A stretch of 64,000 nt of DNA, from assembly GCF_000413055.1 (NCBI RefSeq), contig NZ_KE332518.1:745583-809582 (forward strand). The letters are read 5' to 3'. Position 1 is the first letter of the stretch. Each line of letters begins with the position of its first letter. Shown piece by piece: positions 42,901 through 52,127 of this stretch. Position numbers and translations under genes: made by a program. This DNA comes from Treponema maltophilum ATCC 51939 (lineage in GTDB: Bacteria; Spirochaetota; Spirochaetia; Treponematales; Treponemataceae). The notes under the pieces are model-generated. The model was not told where the DNA came from and ran no database searches. It saw only the letters and a program-made list of their open reading frames with translations.

Positions 42901-44611
42901 CAACACGCAGGTTATCGGGGACGGCACCCACGTTATGCTTATTAAAGCGGTCGACAAATACGGTCAGGAATCGGTATCGTCCGCCTTAATCAATACCGAC
43001 AACACGCCGCCGCTTTTGGAAATCGAATATCCTTTGGCCGGTTCGGTACTCGATAAAGATTTATTTATATCGGGTCAGGCATGGGACAGTATTTCGCTCG
43101 AAGGCGTAACGCTCAAAATAAAGAGTCTTTCGAATACGGCCGTTCCGGCATCGCTTGCTCAAATCAAATTGAAGACGGAACTGCTTATCGCCGAAACCGT
43201 CAATATTGCTTCGCTGCCGGAAGGACGCTACAATTTGGAAATATCGGGCATCGATAAAGCCGGCAATACGAACGAAGCCGCCGTAAACTTCGACGTGGTG
43301 CGAAAGGCCGACAAAAATAAAATAGAACTTTTGTATCCTTTAAACGGCCAAACGCTGTGCGGCGAGTTCAACGTGTACGGCCGCACGGAGCCGTCGTCGA
43401 AGATACAACAGATATCGCTGTTTATTGACGGAAAGCAAATAGAGACCTCCGACGTGTCGAAAACTTCCTACGCGGCATTCCGCCTGACTCCCGAACTTAT
43501 AAGCGAGGGTACGCACAAGATCGAAATAAAAGGGATTATTCCCGCAACTCAAACGGTGATTTCAAGCGGTGTTTCCGTAGACTATAAAGAAAACGGCCCG
43601 TGGGTTACGATAGACAATTTTGCGATGGGCGATTTTGCAATCGACCGTCCGTACTTAAAAGGAAGGGCGGGCTATTCGGTTTCGCAAGCGGAAAAAGACG
43701 CCGCCGTTGCAAAAGACGCGTCCGCGGATGCGAAGCGGCTTTTTGCGGGCAAGCGCCTCAAATCGGTTGAAGTAAGCTTTAACAACGGACGCACCTTTGT
43801 TCCGGCAAAACTTAAAGACGGCTGGCAGTACCGAATCGAAACGGAAGACATGGCCGAAGGCAATCACTTTTTGCTCGTGCGTGCCGTTATGGAAAATAAA
43901 GAAGTCGCGATATGCAGAACGATTGTAAAAATCGATAAAACCGTTCCGAACATAACGCTTATCTCTCCGGGCGAAGGCGGACGTTATAACGGAAGCATAA
44001 CCTTTACCGGCTTGGCTTCGGACGAAAACGGACTGCAAAACGCAAGCGCCGCGCTCCGACAAGGCGACAAATCGACATACGGCGTGCCCAAATTCATACA
44101 AGGCCTGCATTTTGAAGCCGGTTTTTGGGGCGCAACGCTGTGGAACATGGGCGTCGGCTTAAGCTTTTTCGACGACAACGTAAAGCTGCAGTTGCATTAC
44201 GGGCAGTTTACGCAAAAGCAATTCGACTGGTTTTATAAAATGCAAAAGCTTCCGCCCCAACAAATCCGTTACGGCGGACATGTGGGTTCTATAAAGCTTT
44301 TGGCGAACGTGTTCGAACTGCCGTTCGGCTATTATTTGGGACCCGATTGGCAATGGCTGTATTTGAACGTCGCGGTCGGTGCGCAGTTTTCGCTGTTCGG
44401 CGAAACGCAAAGCGGAAAACCGCAAGTGCTTTCGGCAGGCTTGGTGCAGGTGGAATTCCCGCGCGTAAAACTGTATAAGCGCAAACACTTCAGTTCGTTT
44501 TCGTTCTTTACCGAAGGACAGCTGTGGTTTATTCCGACCGACGTCAATTCATCATCGATAAGATCCGTTATGCCGCACCTGTGCGGCGGAGTGCGCGTCA
44601 ATATATTCTAA
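39938..44611 (+). CDS. Giant Ig-repeat surface protein with C-terminal beta-barrel-like domain
   Basis: 1557 aa. Signal peptide MKRVAFFVFFCCALSAGHAFG. Next come about eleven Ig-like units of roughly 90-110 residues, each opening with P-x-[VI]-x-[VIL]-x-x-P and a G-x-[VIF]-x-[IV]-x-G-x strand (for example PVTSIAFPASGADVAGNVDI, PVVQMTLPNSDETIKGFITI, PLLEIEYPLAGSVLDKDLFI). The last unit, near residue 1350, runs into about 180 aromatic residues with alternating strands (FIQGLHFEAGFWGATLW, DNVKLQLHYGQF, WLYLNVAVGAQFSLFG, FSSFSFFTEGQLWFIP) ending VRVNIF, a terminal Phe as in BAM-assembled barrels. GGGAG precedes ATG 39938. It is followed after 31 bases by a second giant gene; the two likely form an operon. 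Function unknown. Confidence 0.75.
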   Translation: MKRVAFFVFFCCALSAGHAFGSRDITETELVPLESWQKTADISAKKKGKYNILITARDTAGNVGYAGPFNMYIDPDSDLPVTSIAFPASGADVAGNVDIIGTCYDDDAVAKVSIRVDGAEQIYTAKGTEFWSYALNTAALAEGVHTVEVWGTDVNGVDGKSIKTSFNLNRRLPVTSVTNTGEGTLVSGTVNLEGTVEDGNGIDRLFYSLDNGNKFEEVRLSYDKKLNRSVFKLPVKTALLSDGPNVCWFKAVDKQGSTGIYTFLFFVDNVPPSLSFIYPDNETETFPSVFSVAGRVSDGTGLESLTWVCGKESGEIAVTPGNDYWVKEFDFTRTNAKSVVIEFAAKDVAGNVVREKKKIEIDKAKDKPRLEIVSPKADEKIDGGLFISGLSYGNASEIRYRIDRGEEKSLMLSSTSVAFAATEEGLAAGNHTLFAYAVKADGTAGNVQSVRFSSIGKAPVIAFDNGSTVIPLYGAQNRVPTAVRIKAEAGLREVLVGFNGEEEKPLVIKEGQTEFTVRPSVNDKTGAGIYAISVSATDTAGRTAAQKLLIGIADNGKSGDTSDLTAFAWAGSRLGSAALITGGVLEGLFYSPEGAQIESAELTGSADLSCEVEGNLIKIAAAKDGMYKDVRVTLHTSDGRDITSESIDVLADTAFPVITLNKSAAYVKDSLAFSGSVSGSRLPIEYRLSSSSSDEVLTGTLDGRFEKTLDVKSFPDGALLLSLAAADDAGKKTFERAIFIKDTEDPDVRMVMPAVGDKVNGSITAAFTIGEKFGSVKAEYKTDDKNPAWKEFPYASLSSVVIGTAADPISKNMQFRFTDAAGNVKLINQYDFDIDTSADAPVVEIHVPFENQVIVGDFAVSGIVYDDDAPAKIYYKIDDKPYTALDVKNTFSIPIALSSLTDNEHTISIYGEDIYGIKSAPVERKIRVSLEKPVVQMTLPNSDETIKGFITITGTASDGNGIGKVYISVNNGSSFLRADGTDKWSYSLNTQVIGDGTHVMLIKAVDKYGQESVSSALINTDNTPPLLEIEYPLAGSVLDKDLFISGQAWDSISLEGVTLKIKSLSNTAVPASLAQIKLKTELLIAETVNIASLPEGRYNLEISGIDKAGNTNEAAVNFDVVRKADKNKIELLYPLNGQTLCGEFNVYGRTEPSSKIQQISLFIDGKQIETSDVSKTSYAAFRLTPELISEGTHKIEIKGIIPATQTVISSGVSVDYKENGPWVTIDNFAMGDFAIDRPYLKGRAGYSVSQAEKDAAVAKDASADAKRLFAGKRLKSVEVSFNNGRTFVPAKLKDGWQYRIETEDMAEGNHFLLVRAVMENKEVAICRTIVKIDKTVPNITLISPGEGGRYNGSITFTGLASDENGLQNASAALRQGDKSTYGVPKFIQGLHFEAGFWGATLWNMGVGLSFFDDNVKLQLHYGQFTQKQFDWFYKMQKLPPQQIRYGGHVGSIKLLANVFELPFGYYLGPDWQWLYLNVAVGAQFSLFGETQSGKPQVLSAGLVQVEFPRVKLYKRKHFSSFSFFTEGQLWFIPTDVNSSSIRSVMPHLCGGVRVNIF

Positions 44612-44642
44612 AAGTTTCGACTAAAACTTGAGGAGGCGTATT

Positions 44643-47600
44643 ATGAAAAATACCTTATTCAAAAATAAAAATGTTCGGATAAAAAACGGACTGTTGTTTT
44701 CCGCAGTCCTTTTTGCGATGCTGATAATTTCGACCTGTCAGCAGCATATCGCTTTGGGCGGCGGCGTAGATATTTTGCCTCCGAGCGGCGAGATTTTGTA
44801 CCCCGATGCGGGCGAAACTCCGATCCGCGGCAGTTTTGTACTCAAGGGAACGGCAAAGGACGACGAGGGAGTACAAGCGGTTTCGATTGTATTTGAAGAC
44901 ATAGAAACGAAAGACAGAACGCGCTCTTTTCAGGCCGAACTTTCCAAGCCGGGCGCTTACAGTACAACGTGGACTGCAAACATAGCCAACGAGTCTACGG
45001 GGACGGAAGCGCCGCCTCACGAACTCGTAAAAGTGTATCCCATCCCCGACGGCGAATACACGGCAATCGTTACCGTTACCGACAACAACGGAAAAACGTC
45101 CAAGTTTACAAAGAACTATAAAATCGACAACACGCCTCCCGTGTTCATCGTTTCGCGGCCGTCGACGGCTAAACCGGTTTCGATCGATTCTGAAACCGGC
45201 GATAAATACGGAGCGATCTTTTCGGTAGTGGGGCAGGCAGGCGAAAGAAACACGGTTTCCAAACTGAGTGTTGAAGTGCCGGAAAAAAATCTTTCGACAA
45301 GCGAAATGTTCGTAGGAAAAAATATCAATGCACAGCTTTTTGTATACGGCGAAGCGGATGCCGCTGCATGGTACGACTATCAAAAAAACGAGCTCCACAA
45401 CAAAGCCATAAAAGCCCAACTGTTTTTGTACGACAATGCGCAGAAATTTTCAGGCGGCGCTCCCGGCACGGAAGGTAATAAATCCGAATTCTTTTATTTA
45501 CAAGGTGATATACAAAATACCGTTTTAAAAAACGGCTATAGGGAAGAAGTTATAAGTGATTATTTTGCAGGTAAAAAAGGTTCCGATAAAAATGACCACG
45601 ATAAAAAAATAAAAGCCTTGCGTGAAGACACTACTGCATTAACTGCATTAAAAGAAAACCGCAAAATGATGGACGGTTCTGCAGCGGAACGCAGTACTTT
45701 TAAATTGGACCCGAATAAATCGCCCGGTTATAAAATTATCGGCGTAAAAAATTTAGCAAAAGAAAACTTGGATCTTTCCGCAGCCAGTCCGATTGTTTTT
45801 AAAGGCGGAACCGTGACAACGCTTTTAGCCGAACTTATCCCCAATAAAGACGGCGACTCTTTGGTAAGTCCGAATACGGTTGATGCTTATAAAAACAGCG
45901 GTATAAAAATAGTGCTTGTGAAATGGAAGGGTACTACGGGAACAAATGAAACCGAGAGTTTTAAAACCGGGGCCAACCTTGAAGAAGAAGCGGTACTGTT
46001 GGATTTTGCCAATTTAACCGACCAAACACAATTAGATAACGCAATAACAAAAGTAGGAAGCAATTTACGCGTAAAATTCAATTTACCTACTTCTTTTACC
46101 GAAGGAAAACGTGCAATAAAAGTTATCGGCACGGACAGCACAACTCAAGTTTCCAATACCTTTGAAGCGTATGACGATTCGAATTCGGTAAATAACGGTT
46201 TATATATTTGTAATTTTATTTCCAGCGGAAGCGGTCCGAGAATCAGACCTGTGCGCATCGAAGGATTTAAAAATCAAAATTTCGATATTTTTGCCGACAT
46301 TACCGATTTGGAACCGGGTACCGCGTACTACAAAATAGGAGGAGCGGCAACAGTAGATCCACATAGAAAACTTGAACAACAGGGCGCTTCCGCACGGTAT
46401 AAAGCAACCCTTGATATAAGTGCGTTATCCGACGGAGAATACGAACTCCACTTTTTGGCTAAAGCAAATAGCGGAAGTGAAGACAAAGATAACATAACTT
46501 TTAGCGTCGATAAAACACCTCCGACGGTTAAATTAACTTATCCCGAGTCTAACGTTGCTCAAGCGGGTGAAGTAAGCTTTACGGGAACGATTTCGGACGC
46601 AGGTGCAGGAGTTAAAGCCTCTGCAACAAAGTTTTTAATCGCAAAAAAATCCGTAGGAACGGTAACCCCTGAAACGAGCGGTTGGCAAAATATGGTTACT
46701 TCTACGGCGGGCAGTTGGAACTTTAAATATAATTTCACCAGTATAACTCCTTCAGAATATGGAAATCCGAATACGTCTATACCGGCATATTTTGACATTC
46801 CCATATATATTCTTGCGGAAGACAATATCGGCAATAAGAAAGTATATCCGCTGACAATGTTATTAAATCCCGATGGAAGAAAACCTGTTGTAAAAATATT
46901 ATCGCCTGCAAATGAAGCCAAGTTGGGCGGTACTATACAAATTTTCGGTACAACGAATGTTGCAATCGGTTCTCCGTCTGATATAGGAGAAGCATATATT
47001 CAGTTTTCCAAAACCGGTAATTTTGATGCTACGCCGGATGACGGGAAATTCGGTACAAAAGATTGGTATAACGGCGGGAATGGCATTGTTGTAGATGATA
47101 CTGCTGCAAACGGTGCAGTACAGTGGACGCAAACGATCAATCAAGATCAATCTTTTAATCCGAGCGGCAATAACTGGTTTGTATATTTTAGAGTTCGTGC
47201 TAAAAATAAAACAACCAATGAATTCGGTGCATGGACGGAAAAGATTAAAATCGAAATAGATAAGTCTTCTCCGACTATCGGAAGTCCTGACGCTGTTAAA
47301 ATAGTTAGCACTGCGCCTGCTGTTTCCTTAGACTATGTTCCGCGTATGTGGATCGGCTCGAATATGACTCTTACCGGATCTTTATACGATGAATCGGGAA
47401 TAAAAGAAATTACTATTTCCGGTGATTTGGCAAATGGGAAAATATATACCGGTTCAACAGCTATAGAGAACTTAAAACATGATGGATGGATAGAAGAAGA
47501 TCCGGCTCATCCGTCTTCATCGCCTGCTGCAAAAAATTATAAGCTTAAAATACCACTTAATTTAAGTACTTTAACTGCACAAGCTCAAGCAAAGGGAGAA

Positions 47601-50600
47601 TTTACCGTAAAAATATCTATTACCGAAGATACTGCTAATAAGCTAAAATCCGAAAGAGAATTTACATTCCGTTTCGATACGGAAAATCCTTCAGGCGGTT
47701 TCGGTAATATGATTTACGTTGCAAACGGTACTTTTGATACAACGTCAATTACCGATTCGGCTCTTGCAAATACGATACGTTCAAATCCTGCAGGTTTAAA
47801 AATGCTTGTGGGGGATAAAATCGTAAGTATAACAAATACCGCAGGTTTTTCGGGTAATACGGTAAACTTTATGCCCGCTCTTGCTTCTGCGGGAAGATAC
47901 AATTATGTCGTATATAAACCGGAAGTGTTGGTAAAAGCCGTCAGCGGCAATGATTGGGTTGTGCGCGGTGTTGCCAACGACAACGGTTCGGGCGTTAAAG
48001 AAGTTACCGCCAAGCTTGAAGTAGGCAGTGCTTCACAAAGCGTAACAATGACCGAGCTTGATCCTTCAAATAAAATATACCGACAGCTGGACGGTTTGTG
48101 TAAGTGGGAAGGAAAGATCAATTTATCAAGTATACCTGACGGTAAAGGTAAACTTACCTATACCGTAACCGACAACAGCGGTAACGTTTTTAGCGCTCAG
48201 GAAGATGTGCGGGTAAAAAATAAAGCTTTACGCGTAACTACGGTAACGTTGAGTACGGATATCGGCGGCACGCAAAGTACGTTTGAAAATACAAATGCAA
48301 ACAATGCACTAGAAGAAACAATCGATAATAATTCGGACGCTACGGCAACACTTACCAGCAAACGATTTGCCTTTAAATCTTTGACCGATTCCAAGATCAA
48401 AGTGGATTTTACCGACGGGCAAGGACAGATTAAATATACGCTCAAATATAACGGCAACATATTAACCGGTCACAATATGAACAATATCAGTTCCGGAAAT
48501 ACTATAGCTTTAACTTCAAGCGATTTGAATACGATAGGCAACAGCACCGGAGGCAACACTAAGGATTTAGTGCTTGAACTGTGGGACAGCGCAGAAGGCT
48601 GTACGGCAACAGGAAGCGCTCCTCTTACCAAAAGTTCTTTTGCCGAGGTAACGATCAAAGCCATATTCGACGCCCTGGACGATAAAGCACCTACGGTAGT
48701 CGTTCTGCCCTTCTATTGGAACGGAGAAGGCAAAGACTCGAACAATAATCCGCTGAACTCTCTGTATGAGGGCAGCCGTACAAACGGGCACGTGGAAATC
48801 GCTTCGGTTTCGGGAACGGGCAATACTTATTCTTCCGTTTCGGGCAAGGTAAGCGTAAGCGGTTTTGCGTATGACAATATCAAAATAAATACGCTTGAAG
48901 CGAGCCTCCCGAACACAACGGCGCTTACGGTTAAGGCAACGCGGCAGGCTAACGGTACGTGGACATCCGATAAAAATATGGCTTCGCACGGAGCCGTATT
49001 GACGGTTGAAACCTTGGGTGCCGACTATCTCGGTTATTATGTCAAATGGCGGCTTGATTGGAATACCGAAAAAGCGGGCGTAGGCATTGCCAAAAGTATT
49101 ACGGTAAGCGTTAACGACGGAACGAATACTTCCGCCCCCGCAGACGGCGGTACGTCTCAAAACGCAACGGTAACAAGACAAACGTTAAAGACTGCCGAGG
49201 ATGCTGTTTTCGCAAATAAAAATCCGGGGCAATTCGTCGTATTCAAAAAAGGCGAAACCCAATACCTTACTCGCATTGAAAGCGTCTCCGGTAACAAGGT
49301 AACGCTTGTTGATACCGTTCCCACGGATGCGGACGAAGCGTTTGTGTACGGCTATACCGCAAACAAAGCGAAGGTAAATATAAATGTCGTGCCGTATATT
49401 ACCGGAATAAAGACCGCTCTAACCGGTTCTGCCGGCATTGACTTTGACCGCTCCGCACTCGGTTTTTATCCCGTATATGCGGGAGAAAAGATAACGCTTA
49501 AAGGTTTTAATATAGCGTCATCACCGACTGTCAAGCTCGGAACCAAGGATTTGACTTCGAAAGTATCCGCATACAATCAGGCGGCCGGTACATTTGCCGT
49601 CGAAATTGAAGATACCGCAGACGTTAAAACCGGTGAGCTTACGATAACGGTCGGCACTACGCAGGCGATCAACAACGGCAATAAAAATCCCGTAATCGGT
49701 ACGGACGGAACGGTTACGGAGGCTGCATACAACTCGTGGAGCAACCGAGCAAATAAACGGCTTGCCGACGATCTCAAGCTTTCGGTGTGGAAAGTCGATA
49801 ATTTTCATTCAAGTATTCAGAAAGACATAACGAGTCCCATGCTCAAAATAGCTCCGGATAGTAAGTGGTATATGAGTTACGGAAAAGGCATACCTGCAAT
49901 GGTTGTAAATAAAAACGGTACTGAAACTGACATCGATTACAGCTATAATAAATTTCATAATACGGCAGTAGCGTTTGATTCCGCTCACAATGTATATGCG
50001 GTAGGAACGAATACTGACCGTATAAATGAAAACTCGGCAAAGTTTTCATTTTACTCACGGGCAGCTTCGTATATAGGTTCTGCCGTTCATGCTTATCAAA
50101 ATGTATGGACGGGAAAATCACGGCTTGAAACCGTATCCAACGGGACGGTTTATAATATAAATAGAGTACCGCGCCCGAAATTAGTTACTATAGGAAATAC
50201 GGCGTCGACAAAAGTGTATATTTCTTATTTTGACGCGAACCATCCCAAAAATCCGGTAAAATTCCGCTACGGTACAGTTAATAATTCAAATATCTTTACT
50301 GACGGCATTATTGACGGTGCAACGAATCCGGCCAACAACTACGGTTCCGCTCCGAACTATCATACTATCGCCGACGATGATTCTCCAAGGTATAAAGGCG
50401 GTCCGTATGTCGCGCACGGCGTTACCTCCGGCGGGGTTGCCGTCGTCGCATGGTATGACGCTACGAATAAATGTCTGGTGTATTCGTACAATAAGACACC
50501 GCAGACTCCTGCTCAAGGAGGAGTCTGGCAAACCAATGCTCAATTGATCGATGACGATTTTGCCGGTTGGTATGTAGATCTTGCCGTAGATAAAAACAAC

Positions 50601-51032
50601 GGTATACACATAGCATATTACAGCAGTTCAAAAGGCGATCTGAAATACGCTTATCTTCCGGCTTATAACGGTACGGCCACTGTCGTAACGGTCGACAGTT
50701 ACTTGTCGGTCGGAACGCAGATATCGATTTCAACTCGGGAAGAAAACGGCAAGATCGTACCGTATATTTCATACTTCCAGTCCGCATTTACGCAAACGCC
50801 GAGTTCCGTACGCGTAGCATGGCGCAACGATTTGACCGGAACGGTAAAAGACGGCGCAAAAGACGAGTTGTTTACCGGTAATTGGGAAGTCATGACCATT
50901 CCGATGAAAGGAATTATCCCGAAAGACGAAACCATCTGCAACGGCGTTCCTACAGGCGGAGGTTGGGCAAATACGGTCGTTCTCGGTTTTATGAGCGATG
51001 ACGGCTATAAAAAAGCGGTTCTGAAAGAGTAA
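44643..51032 (+). CDS. Giant Ig-repeat lipoprotein (2129 aa)
   Basis: ATG 44643 has GAGGAGG six bases upstream. The lipobox is MLIISTC (Cys32). The protein continues with Ig-like units of the same kind as its neighbour (GEILYPDAGETPIRGSFVL, PTVKLTYPESNVAQAGEVSF, PVVKILSPANEAKLGGTIQI). A C-terminal region follows (about 1770-2129) with propeller-like strands (IDYSYNKFHNTAVAFDSAHN, TKVYISYFDANHPKNPVKFR, VDLAVDKNNGIHIAYYSS, DLKYAYLPAYNG). An IPT/TIG-like segment lies near residue 1610 (FYPVYAGEKITLKGFNIASS). Roughly 45480-48600 and 49850-50700 are clearly richer in A+T than the rest of the gene. No catalytic motif. A good rho-independent terminator follows. Surface display and partnership with the 1557-aa protein are inferred from adjacency and shared repeats. 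Confidence 0.78.
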   Translation: MKNTLFKNKNVRIKNGLLFSAVLFAMLIISTCQQHIALGGGVDILPPSGEILYPDAGETPIRGSFVLKGTAKDDEGVQAVSIVFEDIETKDRTRSFQAELSKPGAYSTTWTANIANESTGTEAPPHELVKVYPIPDGEYTAIVTVTDNNGKTSKFTKNYKIDNTPPVFIVSRPSTAKPVSIDSETGDKYGAIFSVVGQAGERNTVSKLSVEVPEKNLSTSEMFVGKNINAQLFVYGEADAAAWYDYQKNELHNKAIKAQLFLYDNAQKFSGGAPGTEGNKSEFFYLQGDIQNTVLKNGYREEVISDYFAGKKGSDKNDHDKKIKALREDTTALTALKENRKMMDGSAAERSTFKLDPNKSPGYKIIGVKNLAKENLDLSAASPIVFKGGTVTTLLAELIPNKDGDSLVSPNTVDAYKNSGIKIVLVKWKGTTGTNETESFKTGANLEEEAVLLDFANLTDQTQLDNAITKVGSNLRVKFNLPTSFTEGKRAIKVIGTDSTTQVSNTFEAYDDSNSVNNGLYICNFISSGSGPRIRPVRIEGFKNQNFDIFADITDLEPGTAYYKIGGAATVDPHRKLEQQGASARYKATLDISALSDGEYELHFLAKANSGSEDKDNITFSVDKTPPTVKLTYPESNVAQAGEVSFTGTISDAGAGVKASATKFLIAKKSVGTVTPETSGWQNMVTSTAGSWNFKYNFTSITPSEYGNPNTSIPAYFDIPIYILAEDNIGNKKVYPLTMLLNPDGRKPVVKILSPANEAKLGGTIQIFGTTNVAIGSPSDIGEAYIQFSKTGNFDATPDDGKFGTKDWYNGGNGIVVDDTAANGAVQWTQTINQDQSFNPSGNNWFVYFRVRAKNKTTNEFGAWTEKIKIEIDKSSPTIGSPDAVKIVSTAPAVSLDYVPRMWIGSNMTLTGSLYDESGIKEITISGDLANGKIYTGSTAIENLKHDGWIEEDPAHPSSSPAAKNYKLKIPLNLSTLTAQAQAKGEFTVKISITEDTANKLKSEREFTFRFDTENPSGGFGNMIYVANGTFDTTSITDSALANTIRSNPAGLKMLVGDKIVSITNTAGFSGNTVNFMPALASAGRYNYVVYKPEVLVKAVSGNDWVVRGVANDNGSGVKEVTAKLEVGSASQSVTMTELDPSNKIYRQLDGLCKWEGKINLSSIPDGKGKLTYTVTDNSGNVFSAQEDVRVKNKALRVTTVTLSTDIGGTQSTFENTNANNALEETIDNNSDATATLTSKRFAFKSLTDSKIKVDFTDGQGQIKYTLKYNGNILTGHNMNNISSGNTIALTSSDLNTIGNSTGGNTKDLVLELWDSAEGCTATGSAPLTKSSFAEVTIKAIFDALDDKAPTVVVLPFYWNGEGKDSNNNPLNSLYEGSRTNGHVEIASVSGTGNTYSSVSGKVSVSGFAYDNIKINTLEASLPNTTALTVKATRQANGTWTSDKNMASHGAVLTVETLGADYLGYYVKWRLDWNTEKAGVGIAKSITVSVNDGTNTSAPADGGTSQNATVTRQTLKTAEDAVFANKNPGQFVVFKKGETQYLTRIESVSGNKVTLVDTVPTDADEAFVYGYTANKAKVNINVVPYITGIKTALTGSAGIDFDRSALGFYPVYAGEKITLKGFNIASSPTVKLGTKDLTSKVSAYNQAAGTFAVEIEDTADVKTGELTITVGTTQAINNGNKNPVIGTDGTVTEAAYNSWSNRANKRLADDLKLSVWKVDNFHSSIQKDITSPMLKIAPDSKWYMSYGKGIPAMVVNKNGTETDIDYSYNKFHNTAVAFDSAHNVYAVGTNTDRINENSAKFSFYSRAASYIGSAVHAYQNVWTGKSRLETVSNGTVYNINRVPRPKLVTIGNTASTKVYISYFDANHPKNPVKFRYGTVNNSNIFTDGIIDGATNPANNYGSAPNYHTIADDDSPRYKGGPYVAHGVTSGGVAVVAWYDATNKCLVYSYNKTPQTPAQGGVWQTNAQLIDDDFAGWYVDLAVDKNNGIHIAYYSSSKGDLKYAYLPAYNGTATVVTVDSYLSVGTQISISTREENGKIVPYISYFQSAFTQTPSSVRVAWRNDLTGTVKDGAKDELFTGNWEVMTIPMKGIIPKDETICNGVPTGGGWANTVVLGFMSDDGYKKAVLKE

Positions 51033-51042
51033 AAAAAATGTA

Positions 51043-51076
51043 AAAGCCGGTAGGCACTCGCTTACCGGCTTTTTTT
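51043..51076 (+). terminator. Rho-independent terminator after the giant gene pair
   Basis: AAAGCCGGTA (51043-51052), 10-nt loop, TACCGGCTTT (51063-51072), then T to 51076. Confidence 0.9.
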
Positions 51077-51171
51077 AGAGGAAAAGATGCGGTGTTCACT
51101 GCCTTTGAGATGAAGAAGCGGGTTCGCGAAAGCTGTAAAATATGTGAACAAGTTTGCCGTTTGCTCTTGCT

Positions 51172-51192
51172 ATTTTGTACAAAATAATGTAC
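51172..51192 (+). promoter_or_regulatory. Operator/promoter of the Phd-RelE module
   Basis: Perfect palindrome ATTTTGTACAAAAT at 51172-51185, with a further GTAC at 51189-51192. It overlaps a possible -10 AATAAT (51183-51188; -35 TTGCTC at 51161). Such palindromes are usual antitoxin-binding sites. Confidence 0.55.
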
Positions 51193-51215
51193 GTTATAAG
51201 TAATAGGAGGTTTTT

Positions 51216-51488
51216 ATGATTTCAACTATGACGATAACAGAAACAAGAAAGAAAATCACATCACTTGAAAATACGATGAATTATGATGATACAATCTCCA
51301 TTACTAATCATGGGAAAGAAGTATTTGCCTTGATTCGCTGGGATACCTATGAATGTATTCAAGAAACTTTGGAAATACTTGCAGACGAGCAATTGTCAAA
51401 AGACCTGTCTACCGGAATTAAGCAGATAAATGAAAATAACCTTGTAGATTTTGACACATTTAAGGCGGGTCTGATGTGTACACAATAA
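51216..51488 (+). CDS. Phd/YefM-family antitoxin
   Basis: 90 aa. The N-terminal DNA-binding part MTITETRKKITSLENTMNYD then TISITNHGKEVFALIRWDTYE is the Phd/YefM pattern; the C-terminal tail would neutralise the toxin. AGGAGG lies before ATG 51216. It overlaps the toxin gene by 13 bases. Composition is more A+T-rich than the neighbours, as is common for mobile TA modules. Confidence 0.88.
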   Translation: MISTMTITETRKKITSLENTMNYDDTISITNHGKEVFALIRWDTYECIQETLEILADEQLSKDLSTGIKQINENNLVDFDTFKAGLMCTQ

Positions 51489-51793
51489 AATTAACCCAAA
51501 TTGCCGCAGAATTTATTGCTAAACTGGACAATAAATCTCAGCAGCAGGTATTGCAAAAGATTGAGGTATTAAAAGAATATCCTCTAAAAGTAGGCAAGCC
51601 TTTAAAAGGCAATTTACAAGATTATCGTTCTATTCGTGCCGTCGGACAACGATACAGAATAATTTATCAAGTTAAAGAGAATGAAATTGAGGTTATTATT
51701 GTAGCTGTAGGAATCAGGCGAGATGGTGACAAAAAAAGAGATATTTACGAACTAATGAAAAAATATCTAAAAATCGGTTTATTACCGCAATGA
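51476..51793 (+). CDS. RelE/ParE-superfamily toxin (GTG start)
   Basis: 105 aa. YTIKLTQIAAEFIAKLDNKS, LKGNLQDYRSIRAVGQRYRIIY and VIIVAVGIRRDGDKKRDIYE match RelE/ParE toxins; the Arg-rich strand YRSIRAVGQRYRI and the late R-x-D-K-KRDIY carry the usual active-site or binding basics. It probably cleaves ribosome-bound mRNA (RelE-like) or inhibits gyrase (ParE-like); the sequence alone does not decide. Confidence 0.85.
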   Translation: MYTIKLTQIAAEFIAKLDNKSQQQVLQKIEVLKEYPLKVGKPLKGNLQDYRSIRAVGQRYRIIYQVKENEIEVIIVAVGIRRDGDKKRDIYELMKKYLKIGLLPQ

Positions 51794-51874
51794 CAGTAAA
51801 TAAAATCTGTCCCGGAAAGCGTTTTCGGATAAGAAATAACACCTGACACCGTTTTCACGGTAGACATAATAATA

Positions 51875-51922
51875 TTGTTTTTTTATCAAAGTATGTGTAT
51901 AATTATATTAAAACATACACAT
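51875..51922 (+). promoter_or_regulatory. Promoter and operator of vapBC
   Basis: TTGTTT (51875-51880), 17-nt spacer, consensus TATAAT (51898-51903). The inverted repeat ATGTGTAT (51893-51900) / ATACACAT (51915-51922) overlaps the -10 box and is the probable VapBC operator. A degraded copy lies at 52929-52955. Confidence 0.75.
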
Positions 51923-51932
51923 AGGAGTTATT

Positions 51933-52127
51933 ATGAGAACAAATATTGTTATTGATGATACCTTAATGAGAGAGGCTTTGCATGCTTCCGGTTATAAAAC
52001 AAAAAAAGAAACGGTTGAACAAGCTTTAAAACTTTTAATAACATTAAAAAATCAAGCACGCATAAGAAATTTCCGCGGGAAACTGTTTTGGGATGGTGAT
52101 TTGGAAAAAATGAGGCTTGATAAATGA
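51933..52127 (+). CDS. vapB: VapB-type antitoxin
   Basis: 64 aa. The ribbon-helix-helix start MRTNIVIDDTLMREALHASG then YKTKKETVEQALKLLI is typical of VapB of the RHH class; the tail FRGKLFWDGDLEKMRLDK wraps the toxin. AGGAG precedes the ATG. The stop overlaps the vapC start (ATGA), as usual. Confidence 0.9.
   Translation: MRTNIVIDDTLMREALHASGYKTKKETVEQALKLLITLKNQARIRNFRGKLFWDGDLEKMRLDK

Noticed and set aside
49850-50700. Sialidase (Asp-box) domain in the giant lipoprotein
   Set aside because: The strands look propeller-like but no clear S-x-D-x-G-x-x-W Asp-box or catalytic Arg triad could be found.
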